Assembly: GCA_030696345.1 (NCBI GenBank)
Contig: JAUYSK010000016.1
Location: forward strand, 709,117 to 773,116
Reading direction: 5' to 3'
Source of the DNA: Azonexus sp.
GTDB lineage: Bacteria; Pseudomonadota; Gammaproteobacteria; Burkholderiales; Rhodocyclaceae
DNA length: 64,000 bases
Below the pieces are notes generated by a model. That model was not told the DNA's origin, searched no databases, and saw only the letters and a program-made list of their open reading frames with translations. This document shows, one piece after another, positions 17,926 to 27,516 of the stretch (positions are counted from its first letter, which is position 1; every line of letters begins with the position of its first letter). Position numbers and translations under genes: made by a program.

Positions 17926-18384
17926 TTATTTCTTGGTACGCCGGCCTGGCTTCTCGTCGGCAGCTGCTTCGGCTCCGGCTGCCTGAGCGGCGGCGTCGGC
18001 CGTTTGCTGCATTTGCTCGCGCATCTGCTGCATCATTTGCCAGGGCCACATGGCGGCTTCGGAAAATGCCGTTTTTTCCTGGTCTACCGCAGCAGCCTCT
18101 TTGGCGGCTTCAGGACTCATGGATTTGGCTGCATCGCTTGCCATCTTGCCCATGGCTTGCACGGTAGATACTGTCGTGCGCTGCATTTCCAGACCTTGAA
18201 TGGTCATTTGCAGCATTGAAAGATTCATCCGCAACCAGCCTTCGACAGCCTTCATGTCCTTGATGCGCTTGTCGAGTTCATCGACATCGAAAGTCGGCGC
18301 GACCATGCCGGGGAGGGTAAAACCCATGTTGCCCCACATGTTGCGCATGAAATTTAGCGGGTCGTGCACTTGATCGTCAGCCAT
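17926..18384 (-). CDS. phaM: PhaM-like polyhydroxyalkanoate granule regulatory protein
   Basis: A 152-residue protein. The N-terminal block DPLNFMRNMWGNMGFTLPG and the helical segment DELDKRIKDMKAVEGWLRMN match PhaM, which activates PHA synthase and tethers granules to the nucleoid. The C-terminus is Ala-rich and ends in a short basic tail (KPGRRTKK), much shorter than the lysine/alanine tail of Ralstonia PhaM, so DNA binding may be weaker. The start at 18384 is favoured by a GAGGGAGAGAGAC leader. With the phasin at 59043 it indicates that the organism makes PHA. Confidence 0.82.
   Translation of the reverse strand: MADDQVHDPLNFMRNMWGNMGFTLPGMVAPTFDVDELDKRIKDMKAVEGWLRMNLSMLQMTIQGLEMQRTTVSTVQAMGKMASDAAKSMSPEAAKEAAAVDQEKTAFSEAAMWPWQMMQQMREQMQQTADAAAQAAGAEAAADEKPGRRTKK
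18082..18094 (+). repeat. Copy 3 of oriented 13-mer (GTCTACCGCAGCA)
   Basis: Lies inside phaM, which is encoded on the other strand; there it is read as Ala-Ala-Val-Asp codons. Confidence 0.5.
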
Positions 18385-18473
18385 GTCTCTCTCCCTCTTG
18401 TCGGATGCAAACATCTTAAACCACTTTGTAATGCAAAATGCTAAATTAGCAGGTGGTTAAAAGGGGGATCCGA

Positions 18474-19136
18474 ATGTTGCAGTTGCTGGTAGTAGAAGAT
18501 CACGCGCTGGTGCGCGAAGGCTTGGTTCGCCTGCTTGGGCAAATAGAAGAAGGCGCCACTGTTTTTGAAAGTGCCGATTTCGAAGCGGCGTTAACCGTTC
18601 TCGATAACGAGGGCGAATTCGATCTGGTCCTGCTCGACCTGGCCTTGCCCGGGATCGATGGCTTTGCCGGCCTGGATATTCTGCGCCGGCGTTACCCGGC
18701 CATGCCGGTGGCGGTGGTTTCGGCGTTTGACGATACCCCGACCATCACGCGTGTAATGAATCTCGGGGCTTCCGGTTTCATTCCCAAGGCGTTTTCCGGC
18801 GAGGCGTTGCTGGCAGCGGTTCGCGAAATACTGGCCGGCAACATCTTTCGCCCGAGTAACCAGCAGGGGGCGCGGCTCGATGATGCGACGCCGGTGCCGC
18901 CATCGAAGATCAGTGTCAGACCCGAAGAGGTTGGACTGACCGACCGTCAGGCGCAGGTCTTGGCTTTGATGGTGCGTGGCCTGTCGAATCGCGACATCGC
19001 TGATCAGCTTGAGCTTTCCGAGGGTACCGTCAAGATTCATGCGACTGCAGTCTTCAAGGCGCTCGGCGTCAATAGCCGGACCCAGGCACTGGTCGCCGTT
19101 TCCCGTTACGGCATTAACTTCGCCGACGTTTTTTGA
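18474..19136 (+). CDS. NarL/LuxR-family response regulator
   Basis: A 220-residue regulator with an N-terminal receiver (VVEDHALVREGL; Asp in LVLLDLALPG) and a C-terminal LuxR helix-turn-helix (LTDRQAQVLALMVRGLSNRD, then LELSEGTVKIHATAVF). The start at 18474 follows AAAAGGGGG. The convergent histidine kinase gene overlaps its last 31 bases; the pair probably forms one two-component system. Targets are unknown. Confidence 0.92.
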   Translation: MLQLLVVEDHALVREGLVRLLGQIEEGATVFESADFEAALTVLDNEGEFDLVLLDLALPGIDGFAGLDILRRRYPAMPVAVVSAFDDTPTITRVMNLGASGFIPKAFSGEALLAAVREILAGNIFRPSNQQGARLDDATPVPPSKISVRPEEVGLTDRQAQVLALMVRGLSNRDIADQLELSEGTVKIHATAVFKALGVNSRTQALVAVSRYGINFADVF

Positions 19137-21196
19137 AGCTGGCTGAGTAGCGCCCGCAGTTTTGCCGGGCGAACCGGTGCCGGTAGTGCGTGGGCACCGG
19201 TTGGCACCGGCTGGTCGCTGTCATCCGTCAGGACGATCAACGGTGTGCCTTGATCGGGTTCGTTATTGCTTGCCGCAGCGCTGCCGGCATCGGCGATCAG
19301 GATGGTGTCAGCCGGTACGCTGGTCGGGGCGGTTCCATCGTCGGTGCTGACCGCGTAGTTCCAGCTTTCAACAAATTTCCGGCAAGCCAGCAGATGATTC
19401 GAGCTGCCGGAGAAATGCACCTTGCCTACCATTTTAGGAGCTTCTTCCTGTGGCCTGTAGTCGGCCGCGTGGCCGGCCGGAACAAGCAACGCGAAGGTCG
19501 TGCCGGCACCGAGTCGTGATTGCAGGCTGACCTTGATATCAAGCGCCCGCGCCAGCCGGTCGACGATGGAAAGCCCAAGCCCCAGGCCCTTGCTTTGCTC
19601 GCGGGCCGGGTTGTCCACCTGATAGAACTCGGCAAAGATGGCTGCCTGATGTTCCGGTGCAATGCCGACGCCGCTGTCGCGGACTTCGATCTTGACCATC
19701 TCGCCGCGCCGGCGGGCGGAAACCAGAATGCGTCCGCCGGGCGGGGTGTAGCGCAAGGCGTTGGAGACGAGGTTGGCGATCATCCGCTCGATCATCACCG
19801 GGTCGGTAAATAGCCAGCGGCCGGTGGGTTTGAAATGCAGGGTCAGATTGCGGTCCACCGCAGCACGCCGGAAAAAATCGTTCAGGCGATCGAACATTGG
19901 ACTAAGCGGGAAGGTGCGAACGTCCGGCTTGATGCCTGCGACATCGAGGCGGGAAATGTCGAGCAGCGAATCCAGCAATTCACTGAGGACGCTGGTCGAG
20001 GTGGAGATTTGCTCGGACAGGCGGGGCAAATCCTGCGGCATGCCGGTGCGTACCTGACGCCGCAGGTCGGCGGAGAACAGTGACAAGGCATGCAGCGGCT
20101 GCCGCAAGTCATGGCTGGCAGCGGCAAGAAAGCGGCTTTTCGCCTTGTTGGCCCGCTCCGCGGCGTCTCTCTGCCCGGCCAGCTCCCTGGTTGCGATACG
20201 GATACGGTCTTCCAGATTGTCGTGGCTGGCAGCCAGTTCGTCGGTCATTGTCGACATCTCGCGCACCTGACGACGGACCAGTACGGCGCCGACCAGCAGG
20301 ACGATGGTGACCAGCAGGCCGAGCGTGCCAAGCTCGATCAGGCGGCTGCGCCAAGCGGCAAGCAGCGTATTTTCGGGGATGGCAGCAAGGATGCGCAGGT
20401 CGGAAAAGCCGGGCACCGGCGAGACTGAAAAGATCAGCCCGTTGCCTTTGCCAAGGCCGGTTTGCGGCACCAACTCGCGCAGCTTGCCGGCAAACAGGAC
20501 TTCTGTGGCCAGGGCGCCGATGACCGGAGACTGGCGGCTGAGGTCGGTCGGGCGGCAGGAGCCGATGATCTGGCCCTTGAGGTTGATCAGTACGGCCTCA
20601 AAATCATCGGACAGGCGGTTGGACCAGCAGAAATCCTGCAAATAGGCCGGCTCGATGGCACCGAAGGTGGCGCCGGCAAATTTTCCGTTGGTGTTCAGGA
20701 TGCGGCGAGCCAGGGCATAGGTGTAGCGGCCGGAATTTCGGCCGATGTAGGGGCCAAAGGTGGCAGCTTCAGCGCCGTTTTCCAGCGCGACGAAGTAGGG
20801 GCGATCCTTGATGTTGATGCTCGGCGGCGGGAAATAAGTCGAAATGAAACGCTGATTGCCGTAACGATCAAAAACGATCAGGTCACGCAGTTGCGGCATG
20901 GCGCGCGAATGCCGCTGGGCAACGTACTCCCAGCCTTCGCTCGGCTCCCAGTTTTCCCAGTCGCTGCGGTTGCGCGAGAGGTCGGATGACATTTCGCGCA
21001 GGAGTACATCGATGGCTTCAAAGGTACGTGCCGTGTGCTCGGCCATCATGATGCCGAAGTGCTGCAGTCGCATTTCGCCGGCGTCAATGTCACGCTGGCG
21101 GGCGAGCAGCAGGTCGACAAGAAAGACCGTGAGAACCGTCAGCGTACTGATCAGGGCGACGAGCAGGGCGAGGGTTTCAGGCTTTTTCCGCAGCAT
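19106..21196 (-). CDS. Sensor histidine kinase with degenerate C-terminal receiver
   Basis: A 696-residue membrane kinase. It begins with a membrane segment (LALLVALISTLTVLTVFLV), has a large periplasmic dCache-like domain, a second membrane segment, then a HisKA domain of the ASHDLRQPLHALSLFSADLR type and an HATPase (RDSGVGI, SKGLGLGLSIV). The last 110 or so residues look like a receiver: an Asp in ILIADAG and PLIVLTDD align, but the acidic pair near the receiver start is missing. Its end overlaps the LuxR regulator by 31 bases. The start is nine bases after the methyltransferase stop. Confidence 0.88.
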   Translation of the reverse strand: MLRKKPETLALLVALISTLTVLTVFLVDLLLARQRDIDAGEMRLQHFGIMMAEHTARTFEAIDVLLREMSSDLSRNRSDWENWEPSEGWEYVAQRHSRAMPQLRDLIVFDRYGNQRFISTYFPPPSINIKDRPYFVALENGAEAATFGPYIGRNSGRYTYALARRILNTNGKFAGATFGAIEPAYLQDFCWSNRLSDDFEAVLINLKGQIIGSCRPTDLSRQSPVIGALATEVLFAGKLRELVPQTGLGKGNGLIFSVSPVPGFSDLRILAAIPENTLLAAWRSRLIELGTLGLLVTIVLLVGAVLVRRQVREMSTMTDELAASHDNLEDRIRIATRELAGQRDAAERANKAKSRFLAAASHDLRQPLHALSLFSADLRRQVRTGMPQDLPRLSEQISTSTSVLSELLDSLLDISRLDVAGIKPDVRTFPLSPMFDRLNDFFRRAAVDRNLTLHFKPTGRWLFTDPVMIERMIANLVSNALRYTPPGGRILVSARRRGEMVKIEVRDSGVGIAPEHQAAIFAEFYQVDNPAREQSKGLGLGLSIVDRLARALDIKVSLQSRLGAGTTFALLVPAGHAADYRPQEEAPKMVGKVHFSGSSNHLLACRKFVESWNYAVSTDDGTAPTSVPADTILIADAGSAAASNNEPDQGTPLIVLTDDSDQPVPTGAHALPAPVRPAKLRALLSQLQKTSAKLMP
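19853..19865 (+). repeat. Copy 4 of oriented 13-mer (GTCCACCGCAGCA)
   Basis: Lies inside the histidine kinase gene on the opposite strand, again encoding Ala-Ala-Val-Asp there. Confidence 0.5.
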
Positions 21197-21205
21197 CCGG
21201 TAGGG

Positions 21206-21955
21206 TCAGATCTGGTAGCAGTAGAGCGGCCGGGGTGGCGTGCAATCGACTTCGATGACTTGCGTCGGCACCTCGCCGGGCACGGGGAAACTGTTGCTGA
21301 TGAAAAGGCTGCCGGGTTGCATTTCAGCCTTCACCTTCTCCCACAGCCGGGGCATCGGGACCGGGGAGAGAAAGGCGTAAACCACGTCGTAATCCGCCAG
21401 ATTTGCCTGCCAGAGGTCATCCCAGTACCAGCGGATGTTGGGATGGCCGAGGCTGAACAGGCGACCGAGCAGCCAGGTCAGCGGCGCGTTTTCATAACCG
21501 GTGAAGTGGCTTTCCGGCAGCAACTCGGCCAGCGGCACCGTCGTGCTGCCCAGTCCGGCGCCGAGGTCGAGAAAACGCCCGGGAGGACGCTCGGCCAGCA
21601 GTTCGGCGAGTCGGGCGACCGTCTGTTTGTTGGAGAGGTAGAGTGGCACTTGCCCGGAGAGGGCGCCGCGGTAGACCAGCAGCAGCAGGAAAAACCCGAA
21701 CAGAAACCAGCCGGGGTCGATGGCCAGCCGCTGGGTCAGCCAGATCAGCGGCATGAAGCCGGCGTGAATGACTCGCCACCACCAGGGCTGGCGGGAAAGC
21801 GTGGCAAACAGCAGGGCTACGCCGCCGATGGCGAGACTGGTTTCGCGCCAGGGCATGGCTTCCGCCGTCCAGCCGAAATAGGGCCAGGCAATGGAGAGGA
21901 CGAGAATGACGGCCGCCCCTTGCAGGGCGAGTTGTCGGATCGGTGGCGTGGACAT
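21206..21955 (-). CDS. Membrane-anchored class I SAM-dependent methyltransferase
   Basis: A 249-residue protein with three to four N-terminal hydrophobic segments followed by a Rossmann methyltransferase domain. The SAM-binding motif I is FLDLGAGLGSTTVPLAELLP, with an acidic residue in HFTGYENAPL and VVYAFLSPVPMP as a later motif. The start at 21955 lies seven bases after the oxidoreductase stop, so it is probably co-transcribed with the genes on either side. The substrate is unknown. Confidence 0.75.
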   Translation of the reverse strand: MSTPPIRQLALQGAAVILVLSIAWPYFGWTAEAMPWRETSLAIGGVALLFATLSRQPWWWRVIHAGFMPLIWLTQRLAIDPGWFLFGFFLLLLVYRGALSGQVPLYLSNKQTVARLAELLAERPPGRFLDLGAGLGSTTVPLAELLPESHFTGYENAPLTWLLGRLFSLGHPNIRWYWDDLWQANLADYDVVYAFLSPVPMPRLWEKVKAEMQPGSLFISNSFPVPGEVPTQVIEVDCTPPRPLYCYQI

Positions 21956-21962
21956 CCGGCAA

Positions 21963-24900
21963 TTATGCCACCAGCGCTGCCCTCGCCGTTTCCCGCACTG
22001 GCCTTGCCTGGGCAGCTGCTGCGGCACGGACGGGACCGAAGCCGCGCACCTCGGCCGGCCAGCTGGCGAGTTTCAAGGCATTTTCCAGCGTGGCACTGCG
22101 GCTGACAATCAGATCAAGGTCGCTTTCGTAATCAACCAGCAGTTGCCGATCCAGCGTCTTGTCCTGGCCGAAGCGGAAGGGATCGAGCCAGCGGCCACGC
22201 ACACCGCGAACTTTGGCCAGCACTTTCAGGGCGCCCAGCAGCCATGGGCCAAAGGTGATCTTGCGGGGGCGGCCGTCCGAGCCGGGGCGGGCGAGCAAGG
22301 GTGGGGCAAAATGAAAAGCCAGGCGGGGCGAACCGGCAAAGGACTCGTTCAGCCGTTGCAGGAAATCGCCTTCGGTATAGAGCCGCGCGACCTCGTATTC
22401 ATCCTTGGGGGCGAGCAGGCGGGCGTACTGCGTGGCTACGCTTCGGCTCAGGGCCTCGTCGCCGAGGGCGCGGATACTAGCAATACGGCGTTGATAGCGT
22501 TCGGCCAGCGCCACATCCTGATAGGCGGTGAGGTGGGCGACGCGGTTGGCGATCAATTCGTCCAGCGTTGGCTCGACGAAAGGCTGACCGGCGAGCGGGC
22601 CGGTGGTTTTTGCCATTTTTTGCGGGTCTACCGCAGCACGTCGGCCCCAGAGGAATGCTTGGCGGTTGGCGTCGACGGCTGCGCCGTTCAACTCGATGGC
22701 CTTGTCCAGCGCCGCGGCTGAAACCGGGACCAGACCTTTTTGCCAGGCGTAGCCGAGGAGCAGCATATTGGCGTAGAGCGCGTCGCCCATCAGCCGCGTG
22801 GCCAGGTGCTGGCTGTCGATAAATTCGCTCTGGTCGCGGCCCAGCGTATCGATCAGCTGCTGCTGCATGCCAGCCAGCGGGAAATGCCAGTCGCGGTTGC
22901 GCGTGAAGTCGGCGGTTGGCGTTTCGGTACAACTGACCACGGCGCGGGTACGGCCTTCAAGCATTTTCGCCAGGGCTTCCTGGCTGGCGCTGACCACTAG
23001 ATCACCACCGAGAACGGCATGTGCTTCGCCGGTGGCAATGCGGGCGGCGTGGATATCTTCAGGTCGGTCGGCGATGCGCAGATGCGAGAACACAGCACCA
23101 TATTTTTGCGCCAGCCCGGCCATGTCGAGCGTCGAAATCCCCTTGCCGTCGAGGTGGGCCGCCATGCCGATCATCGCCCCGAGCGTGATGACACCCATGC
23201 CGCCAACGCCGGTGATCAGCAGGTTGTGGGGCTGGGCGGTGGAGGGTAGGGTCGGTTCGGGCAAATCCGGCCATTTGTCGCTGTTCACCGCGGCGCTGGC
23301 CTTTTTCGGCTTGCCGCCTTCGACCGTGACGAAACTGGGGCAGAAACCTTTGACGCAGGAGAAATCCTGATTGCACGAGGACTGGTCGATCTGTCGCTTG
23401 GTGCCGAAAGCGGTTTCAACCGGCACGATGGAGAGGCAGTTGGATTGCACTGAGCAATCGCCACAGCCTTCGCAGACGGCTTCGTTGATGAAGACGCGCT
23501 GGTTGATTGGCGGCAGCTTGCCGCGCTTGCGGCGTCGGCGTGCTTCGGTAGCGCAGACCTGGTCGTAGATCAGAATCGAAACGCCGGGTTCCTCGCGCAA
23601 TTCACGCTGCACGGCGTCAAGATCGTCACGGTGGGCTACCGGGATTTTTACGTCATTCCCGGCTTGACCGGGAATCCATGGCCGGCAGTGGATTCCCGCG
23701 TTCGCGGGAATGACGGTTCCGGAGAGATATTTTTCCGGCTCGTTGGTGACGATGACCATTTTGCCGGCCCCTTCGGCCGCAAGTTGGCGGGTAATCTGCG
23801 CCACGCTCAGCATGCCGTCCACCGGCTGACCACCGGTCATCGCCACGGCATCGTTGTAGAGAATCTTGTAGGTGATCGCCACTTTGGCCGCGATCGATTG
23901 CCGGATGGCGAGCAGGCCGGAATGGAAGTAGGTGCCATCGCCAAGGTTGGCGAAGATGTGCTTTTCTTCGGTGAATGGCGCCTGGCCGACCCAGGGTACG
24001 CCCTCGCCGCCCATGTGGGTGAAGGTCGAGGTTTGCCGGTCCATCCAGGTCACCATGTAGTGACAACCAATGCCGGCGACGGCGCGCGACCCTTCGGGAA
24101 CGCGCGTCGAACTGTTGTGCGGGCAGCCGGAACAGAAATGTGGTTTTCGTTCGGCCAGGATGATCGGGGTCAGCGCCGCCTTCTGTTTGCGGGCAATGAC
24201 TTCAAGGCGGGCGGCAATCGCCGGCGAGGTGAAGAAACGACCAATCCGTTCGGCGATGACGCGGGCGATGGTTGCCACCGGCAGTTCGCTGGCAGCCGGC
24301 AGCAGCCAGTCCCCATGCGACCATTCGCCGAGTTCGTCGAACTTGCCGATGACGCGTGGGCGAACATCTTCGCGCCAGTTGTAGAGCTCTTCCTTGACCT
24401 GATATTCGAGCAGCTGGCGCTTTTCTTCGACGACCAGTATTTCTTCCAGCCCCTCGGCAAAGTGGCGGACGCCTTCCGGTTCCAGTGGCCAGACCATGCC
24501 GACCTTGTAGAGGCGGATGCCGATTTCGCCGGCCAGCGCGTCGTCAATGCCGAGTTCGTCCAGCGCCTGCCGGACATCGAGATAACTCTTGCCGGCGGTC
24601 AGGATGCCGAGCCGGGGATTGGGCGAATCGATGATGATGCGGTTGAGCTTGTTGGCCCGGGCATAGGCCAGGGCAGCGTAGAGCTTGTGGTTGAGCAAGC
24701 GGGCTTCCTGAACCAGTGGCGGGTCGGGCCAGCGGATGTTGAGGCTATCCGGCGGCAATTTGAAATCGGTCGGAAAAACGATGTCCACCGCAGCAAGGTC
24801 GACGCGGACCGAGGCTGAGGTTTCCACGGTGTCGGCCAGCGCCTTGAAGGCGACCCAGCAACCGGAATAGCGACTCATCGCCCAGCCATGCAGGCCGTAA

Positions 24901-25469
24901 TCGAGGTATTCCTGCACATTGGCCGGGTAGAGCACCGGCATCAGCACGGCCTTGAAAATGTGCTCGGTCTGGTGCGGCAAGGTTGAGGATTTCGCTGCAT
25001 GGTCGTCGCCGGCTATGACCAGCACACCACCATGCGGTGCGCTACCGGCGGCATTGGCATGCCGGAAGACGTCGCCGCAGCGATCCACACCCGGCCCCTT
25101 GCCGTACCACAGGCCGAAGACGCCCTGATATTTGGCACCGGGAAACAGCCCGACCTGCTGGCTGCCCCAGACGGCAGTGGCCGCGAGATCTTCGTTGATG
25201 CCGGGCTGGAAGGTGATGTGATGTTCGGCGAGGTGCTGTTTCGCTTTCCACAGGCCGAGGTCGAGGTTGCCGAGCGGGCTGCCGCGATAGCCGGAAATGA
25301 AACCGGCGGTGTTCAGGCCGGCCGCGAGGTCGCGCTCACGTTGCAGCATGGGCAGGCGGATCAGGGCCTGGGTGCCGGTCAGGAAGACGCGGCCGGTCGT
25401 ACGGGTGTATTTGTCGTCCAGCGCTGCAGACGGATCGGCGAGTTGGGCCGCTTGAGCCAGATTGCTCAT
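21963..25469 (-). CDS. Fused indolepyruvate ferredoxin oxidoreductase
   Basis: A 1168-residue fusion of alpha and beta subunits of a 2-oxoacid:ferredoxin oxidoreductase acting on arylpyruvates. The first part is the pyrimidine/core domain (SGYRGSPLGNLDLGLWKAK). A TPP-binding region (HFCSGCPHNSSTRVPEGS; GDGTYFHSG) follows, then an iron-sulfur domain (CEGCGDCSVQSNC, later SCNQDFSC and FCPSF) and the gamma-type domain (ITGVGGMGVITLGAMIGMAA). Between EKYLSG and HRDDLDAVQREL it carries about 25 extra residues encoded by a 65-base palindromic element without loss of frame. It probably supports aromatic amino-acid or arylacetate metabolism. Confidence 0.9.
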   Translation of the reverse strand: MSNLAQAAQLADPSAALDDKYTRTTGRVFLTGTQALIRLPMLQRERDLAAGLNTAGFISGYRGSPLGNLDLGLWKAKQHLAEHHITFQPGINEDLAATAVWGSQQVGLFPGAKYQGVFGLWYGKGPGVDRCGDVFRHANAAGSAPHGGVLVIAGDDHAAKSSTLPHQTEHIFKAVLMPVLYPANVQEYLDYGLHGWAMSRYSGCWVAFKALADTVETSASVRVDLAAVDIVFPTDFKLPPDSLNIRWPDPPLVQEARLLNHKLYAALAYARANKLNRIIIDSPNPRLGILTAGKSYLDVRQALDELGIDDALAGEIGIRLYKVGMVWPLEPEGVRHFAEGLEEILVVEEKRQLLEYQVKEELYNWREDVRPRVIGKFDELGEWSHGDWLLPAASELPVATIARVIAERIGRFFTSPAIAARLEVIARKQKAALTPIILAERKPHFCSGCPHNSSTRVPEGSRAVAGIGCHYMVTWMDRQTSTFTHMGGEGVPWVGQAPFTEEKHIFANLGDGTYFHSGLLAIRQSIAAKVAITYKILYNDAVAMTGGQPVDGMLSVAQITRQLAAEGAGKMVIVTNEPEKYLSGTVIPANAGIHCRPWIPGQAGNDVKIPVAHRDDLDAVQRELREEPGVSILIYDQVCATEARRRRKRGKLPPINQRVFINEAVCEGCGDCSVQSNCLSIVPVETAFGTKRQIDQSSCNQDFSCVKGFCPSFVTVEGGKPKKASAAVNSDKWPDLPEPTLPSTAQPHNLLITGVGGMGVITLGAMIGMAAHLDGKGISTLDMAGLAQKYGAVFSHLRIADRPEDIHAARIATGEAHAVLGGDLVVSASQEALAKMLEGRTRAVVSCTETPTADFTRNRDWHFPLAGMQQQLIDTLGRDQSEFIDSQHLATRLMGDALYANMLLLGYAWQKGLVPVSAAALDKAIELNGAAVDANRQAFLWGRRAAVDPQKMAKTTGPLAGQPFVEPTLDELIANRVAHLTAYQDVALAERYQRRIASIRALGDEALSRSVATQYARLLAPKDEYEVARLYTEGDFLQRLNESFAGSPRLAFHFAPPLLARPGSDGRPRKITFGPWLLGALKVLAKVRGVRGRWLDPFRFGQDKTLDRQLLVDYESDLDLIVSRSATLENALKLASWPAEVRGFGPVRAAAAAQARPVRETARAALVA
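22626..22638 (+). repeat. Copy 5 of oriented 13-mer (GTCTACCGCAGCA)
   Basis: Inside the indolepyruvate oxidoreductase gene, on the strand opposite the coding strand; encodes Ala-Ala-Val-Asp. Confidence 0.5.
23651..23715. repeat. 65-bp palindromic dRS3-like element inserted in frame
   Basis: The ends are perfect 11-base inverted repeats, CGTCATTCCCG (23651-23661) and CGGGAATGACG (23705-23715). Inside, CGGGAATCCA (23669-23678) pairs with TGGATTCCCG (23689-23698). The element thus holds two ATTCCC-N8/9-GGGAAT units, like the dRS3 repeats of Neisseria. Its minus-strand translation includes VIPANAGIH and WIPGQAGND, a peptide signature seen where such elements are translated. No second copy was found in the window. 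Confidence 0.8.
24783..24795 (+). repeat. Copy 6 of oriented 13-mer (GTCCACCGCAGCA)
   Basis: Second copy inside the indolepyruvate oxidoreductase gene, again read as Ala-Ala-Val-Asp on the coding strand. Confidence 0.5.
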
Positions 25470-25589
25470 TCTTGTCTCCGGTTATGACGCCTTGTGGGCG
25501 CTGTGGAGCATCTCCCGGCCGGGGGTGGTGGCAAGGCATGCTTTGGAGTTTTGATTGTCGTGGCCGGTTAATGTTCCGGCTATGCGGGA

Positions 25590-27455
25590 TTACCCGGGTA
25601 AGTCGAGCTGCAGGGTAAAGCGGAAGGTGCTGCCTTCCCCTTCCTTGCTTTCCACCAGAATCTTTCCGCCCATCAGTTCAACCAGCTGACTGGAAATGGT
25701 CAGGCCGAGGCCGGTGCCGCCGAAATGGCGGGTGGTCGAGCTATCGGCCTGGGCGAAGGCGTGAAAAATTGATTCCAGACGGTCGGGCGGGATGCCGATG
25801 CCGGTATCGGTGATGGCCACGGAAAGCGTGAGGCCGGTGGCGGTTTTTGCCTCAATTTGGACGTTGACCGCAACACTGCCTTGGCGGGTGAATTTGATTG
25901 CATTGCCGATCAGGTTCAACAAGACCTGACGGATGCGCAGTGGGTCGCCGATCAATAGTTCCGGCAATTCGGCAGGGAGCGAAAGCTGGCTGGTCAGGCC
26001 TTTTTCGTTGATCTGCGGTTCCATCAGCCGAAGCACGTCGCTCACCAGCGCAGCGAATTCGAAGGGCGTCTTTTCTATGTGCAGCTTGCCGGCCTCGATT
26101 TTCGAGACATCGAGAATGTCGTTGAGAATCGTCAGCAGACTTTCTGCGGATTTCTGCGCGATTTGCAGGAATTCCCGTGTTTCGTCATCGATCGGGTTCA
26201 TTCGGGCCAGTTCGATCATGCCGATCACGCCATTCATCGGCGTCCGGATCTCGTGGCTCATGTTGGCGAGGAATTCGCTCTTGGCGCGGTTGGCCGCTTC
26301 GGCAGCTTCCTTCGCCTGTGCCAGGTTTTCCATGATGCGCGAACGCTGTTCCTCGCTGACGGCCAAGGCATGTTCGGCCGCGCTGCGGGCGGCGAGAAAT
26401 TCGTTGAAGGCGGCGGCAACGGTTCGGATTTCGCTGCTACCAGCTTCAGCGACCGGTTGGTCGGCCTGTCGGGGCTGCATGGTTGCTGCCCGTTGCCGCA
26501 TGGCGTTGGCGAGTTGCCCGAGCGGACGGGCCAGCCGATGCGAAAAAACCCAGAGCAGTGGAATGGCCAGCAGCATCAACAAGGCAGTGATCAAGGCCAT
26601 GTTGCGCTGGATATTGGCAATCGGACGGAAGGCCTCTTCGCTGGGGATCACCGAAGCGATGATCCAGTCCGTTGCCTGCAACTGCTTGAAGGTGAACAGG
26701 CCTTCGAGTCCGCGGCTGTTGGTCCCTTCCAGGGTCCCTTCGAAGCCGGCAAAAGCCCTGTCCAGTGAGGGGTTGGCACCGACCTCGGCGACGAGTTTCA
26801 TGATTCGGCTCTTGTCCGGATGCGCAATGACCAGCCGCTCTTTCGAGACGAGGTAGAGGTAACCGTTGTGGCCGATCTTGCGCGTGCCGAGGGCGCCGAT
26901 CAGATTGGGCTTGTAGAGATTGAGGACGCCACCGAGGATGGCAACCAATTCACCTTCGGCATTCAGCACTGGTGCAGCCATGACGATGATCGGCTGTTGT
27001 GTCGCCTTGCCGAGAATGGGTTGGGAAATATATGGTTTGCGTGTTTCCCGAACCTGCTGGATGTAGTCGCGGCCACTCATGTCCAGCCCGCGGCGTCCGG
27101 CCTTGATCGGCCAATCGACCAGCAGCAAGCCTTTGGCGTCGAAGAGGTAGAGATCATCGAACAGCATCAGTAGCGTGGTTCGCTCGCGCAAGTGGCGTTC
27201 AAGCACGGCGAGATCAGGCTGTTGCGCTTGCGGTACGGTGCGGGTGGCGTTGGCCAGCGCATCCAGGCGTTCCTGCAGTTTGTCGTCGATGTTGCGGGCC
27301 AGCTCGGTGAGGAACTCGAACTGCTCCGCTTCGATGCGGGCGGTGAGGTCGGTGCGCAGAACCGAGAACTGACCGAAGAACTGGACAAGCAAAAGCACCA
27401 GCGCGGTGCCGATGGCACCAAGCGTGAGCTTGAGTTTGAGGCTGAGTGTCGGCAT
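25590..27455 (-). CDS. Cache-domain sensor histidine kinase
   Basis: A 621-residue inner-membrane kinase. It has an N-terminal membrane segment ([18 protein letters not shown]) and a periplasmic Cache domain ([31 protein letters not shown]). A second membrane segment, a HAMP-like stretch ([13 protein letters not shown]), a HisKA domain ([14 protein letters not shown]) and an HATPase ([22 protein letters not shown]) follow. It stops right after the HATPase, so it has no receiver. Cache domains of this kind bind small metabolites such as carboxylates or amino acids. No regulator is adjacent. Confidence 0.9.
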   Translation of the reverse strand: MPTLSLKLKLTLGAIGTALVLLLVQFFGQFSVLRTDLTARIEAEQFEFLTELARNIDDKLQERLDALANATRTVPQAQQPDLAVLERHLRERTTLLMLFDDLYLFDAKGLLLVDWPIKAGRRGLDMSGRDYIQQVRETRKPYISQPILGKATQQPIIVMAAPVLNAEGELVAILGGVLNLYKPNLIGALGTRKIGHNGYLYLVSKERLVIAHPDKSRIMKLVAEVGANPSLDRAFAGFEGTLEGTNSRGLEGLFTFKQLQATDWIIASVIPSEEAFRPIANIQRNMALITALLMLLAIPLLWVFSHRLARPLGQLANAMRQRAATMQPRQADQPVAEAGSSEIRTVAAAFNEFLAARSAAEHALAVSEEQRSRIMENLAQAKEAAEAANRAKSEFLANMSHEIRTPMNGVIGMIELARMNPIDDETREFLQIAQKSAESLLTILNDILDVSKIEAGKLHIEKTPFEFAALVSDVLRLMEPQINEKGLTSQLSLPAELPELLIGDPLRIRQVLLNLIGNAIKFTRQGSVAVNVQIEAKTATGLTLSVAITDTGIGIPPDRLESIFHAFAQADSSTTRHFGGTGLGLTISSQLVELMGGKILVESKEGEGSTFRFTLQLDLPG

Positions 27456-27516
27456 CAGAAGGGAAGTTCAGGATTTGATGGCATTGTAAATTGACATCCT
27501 GCGCCCTCCGCCTTGT

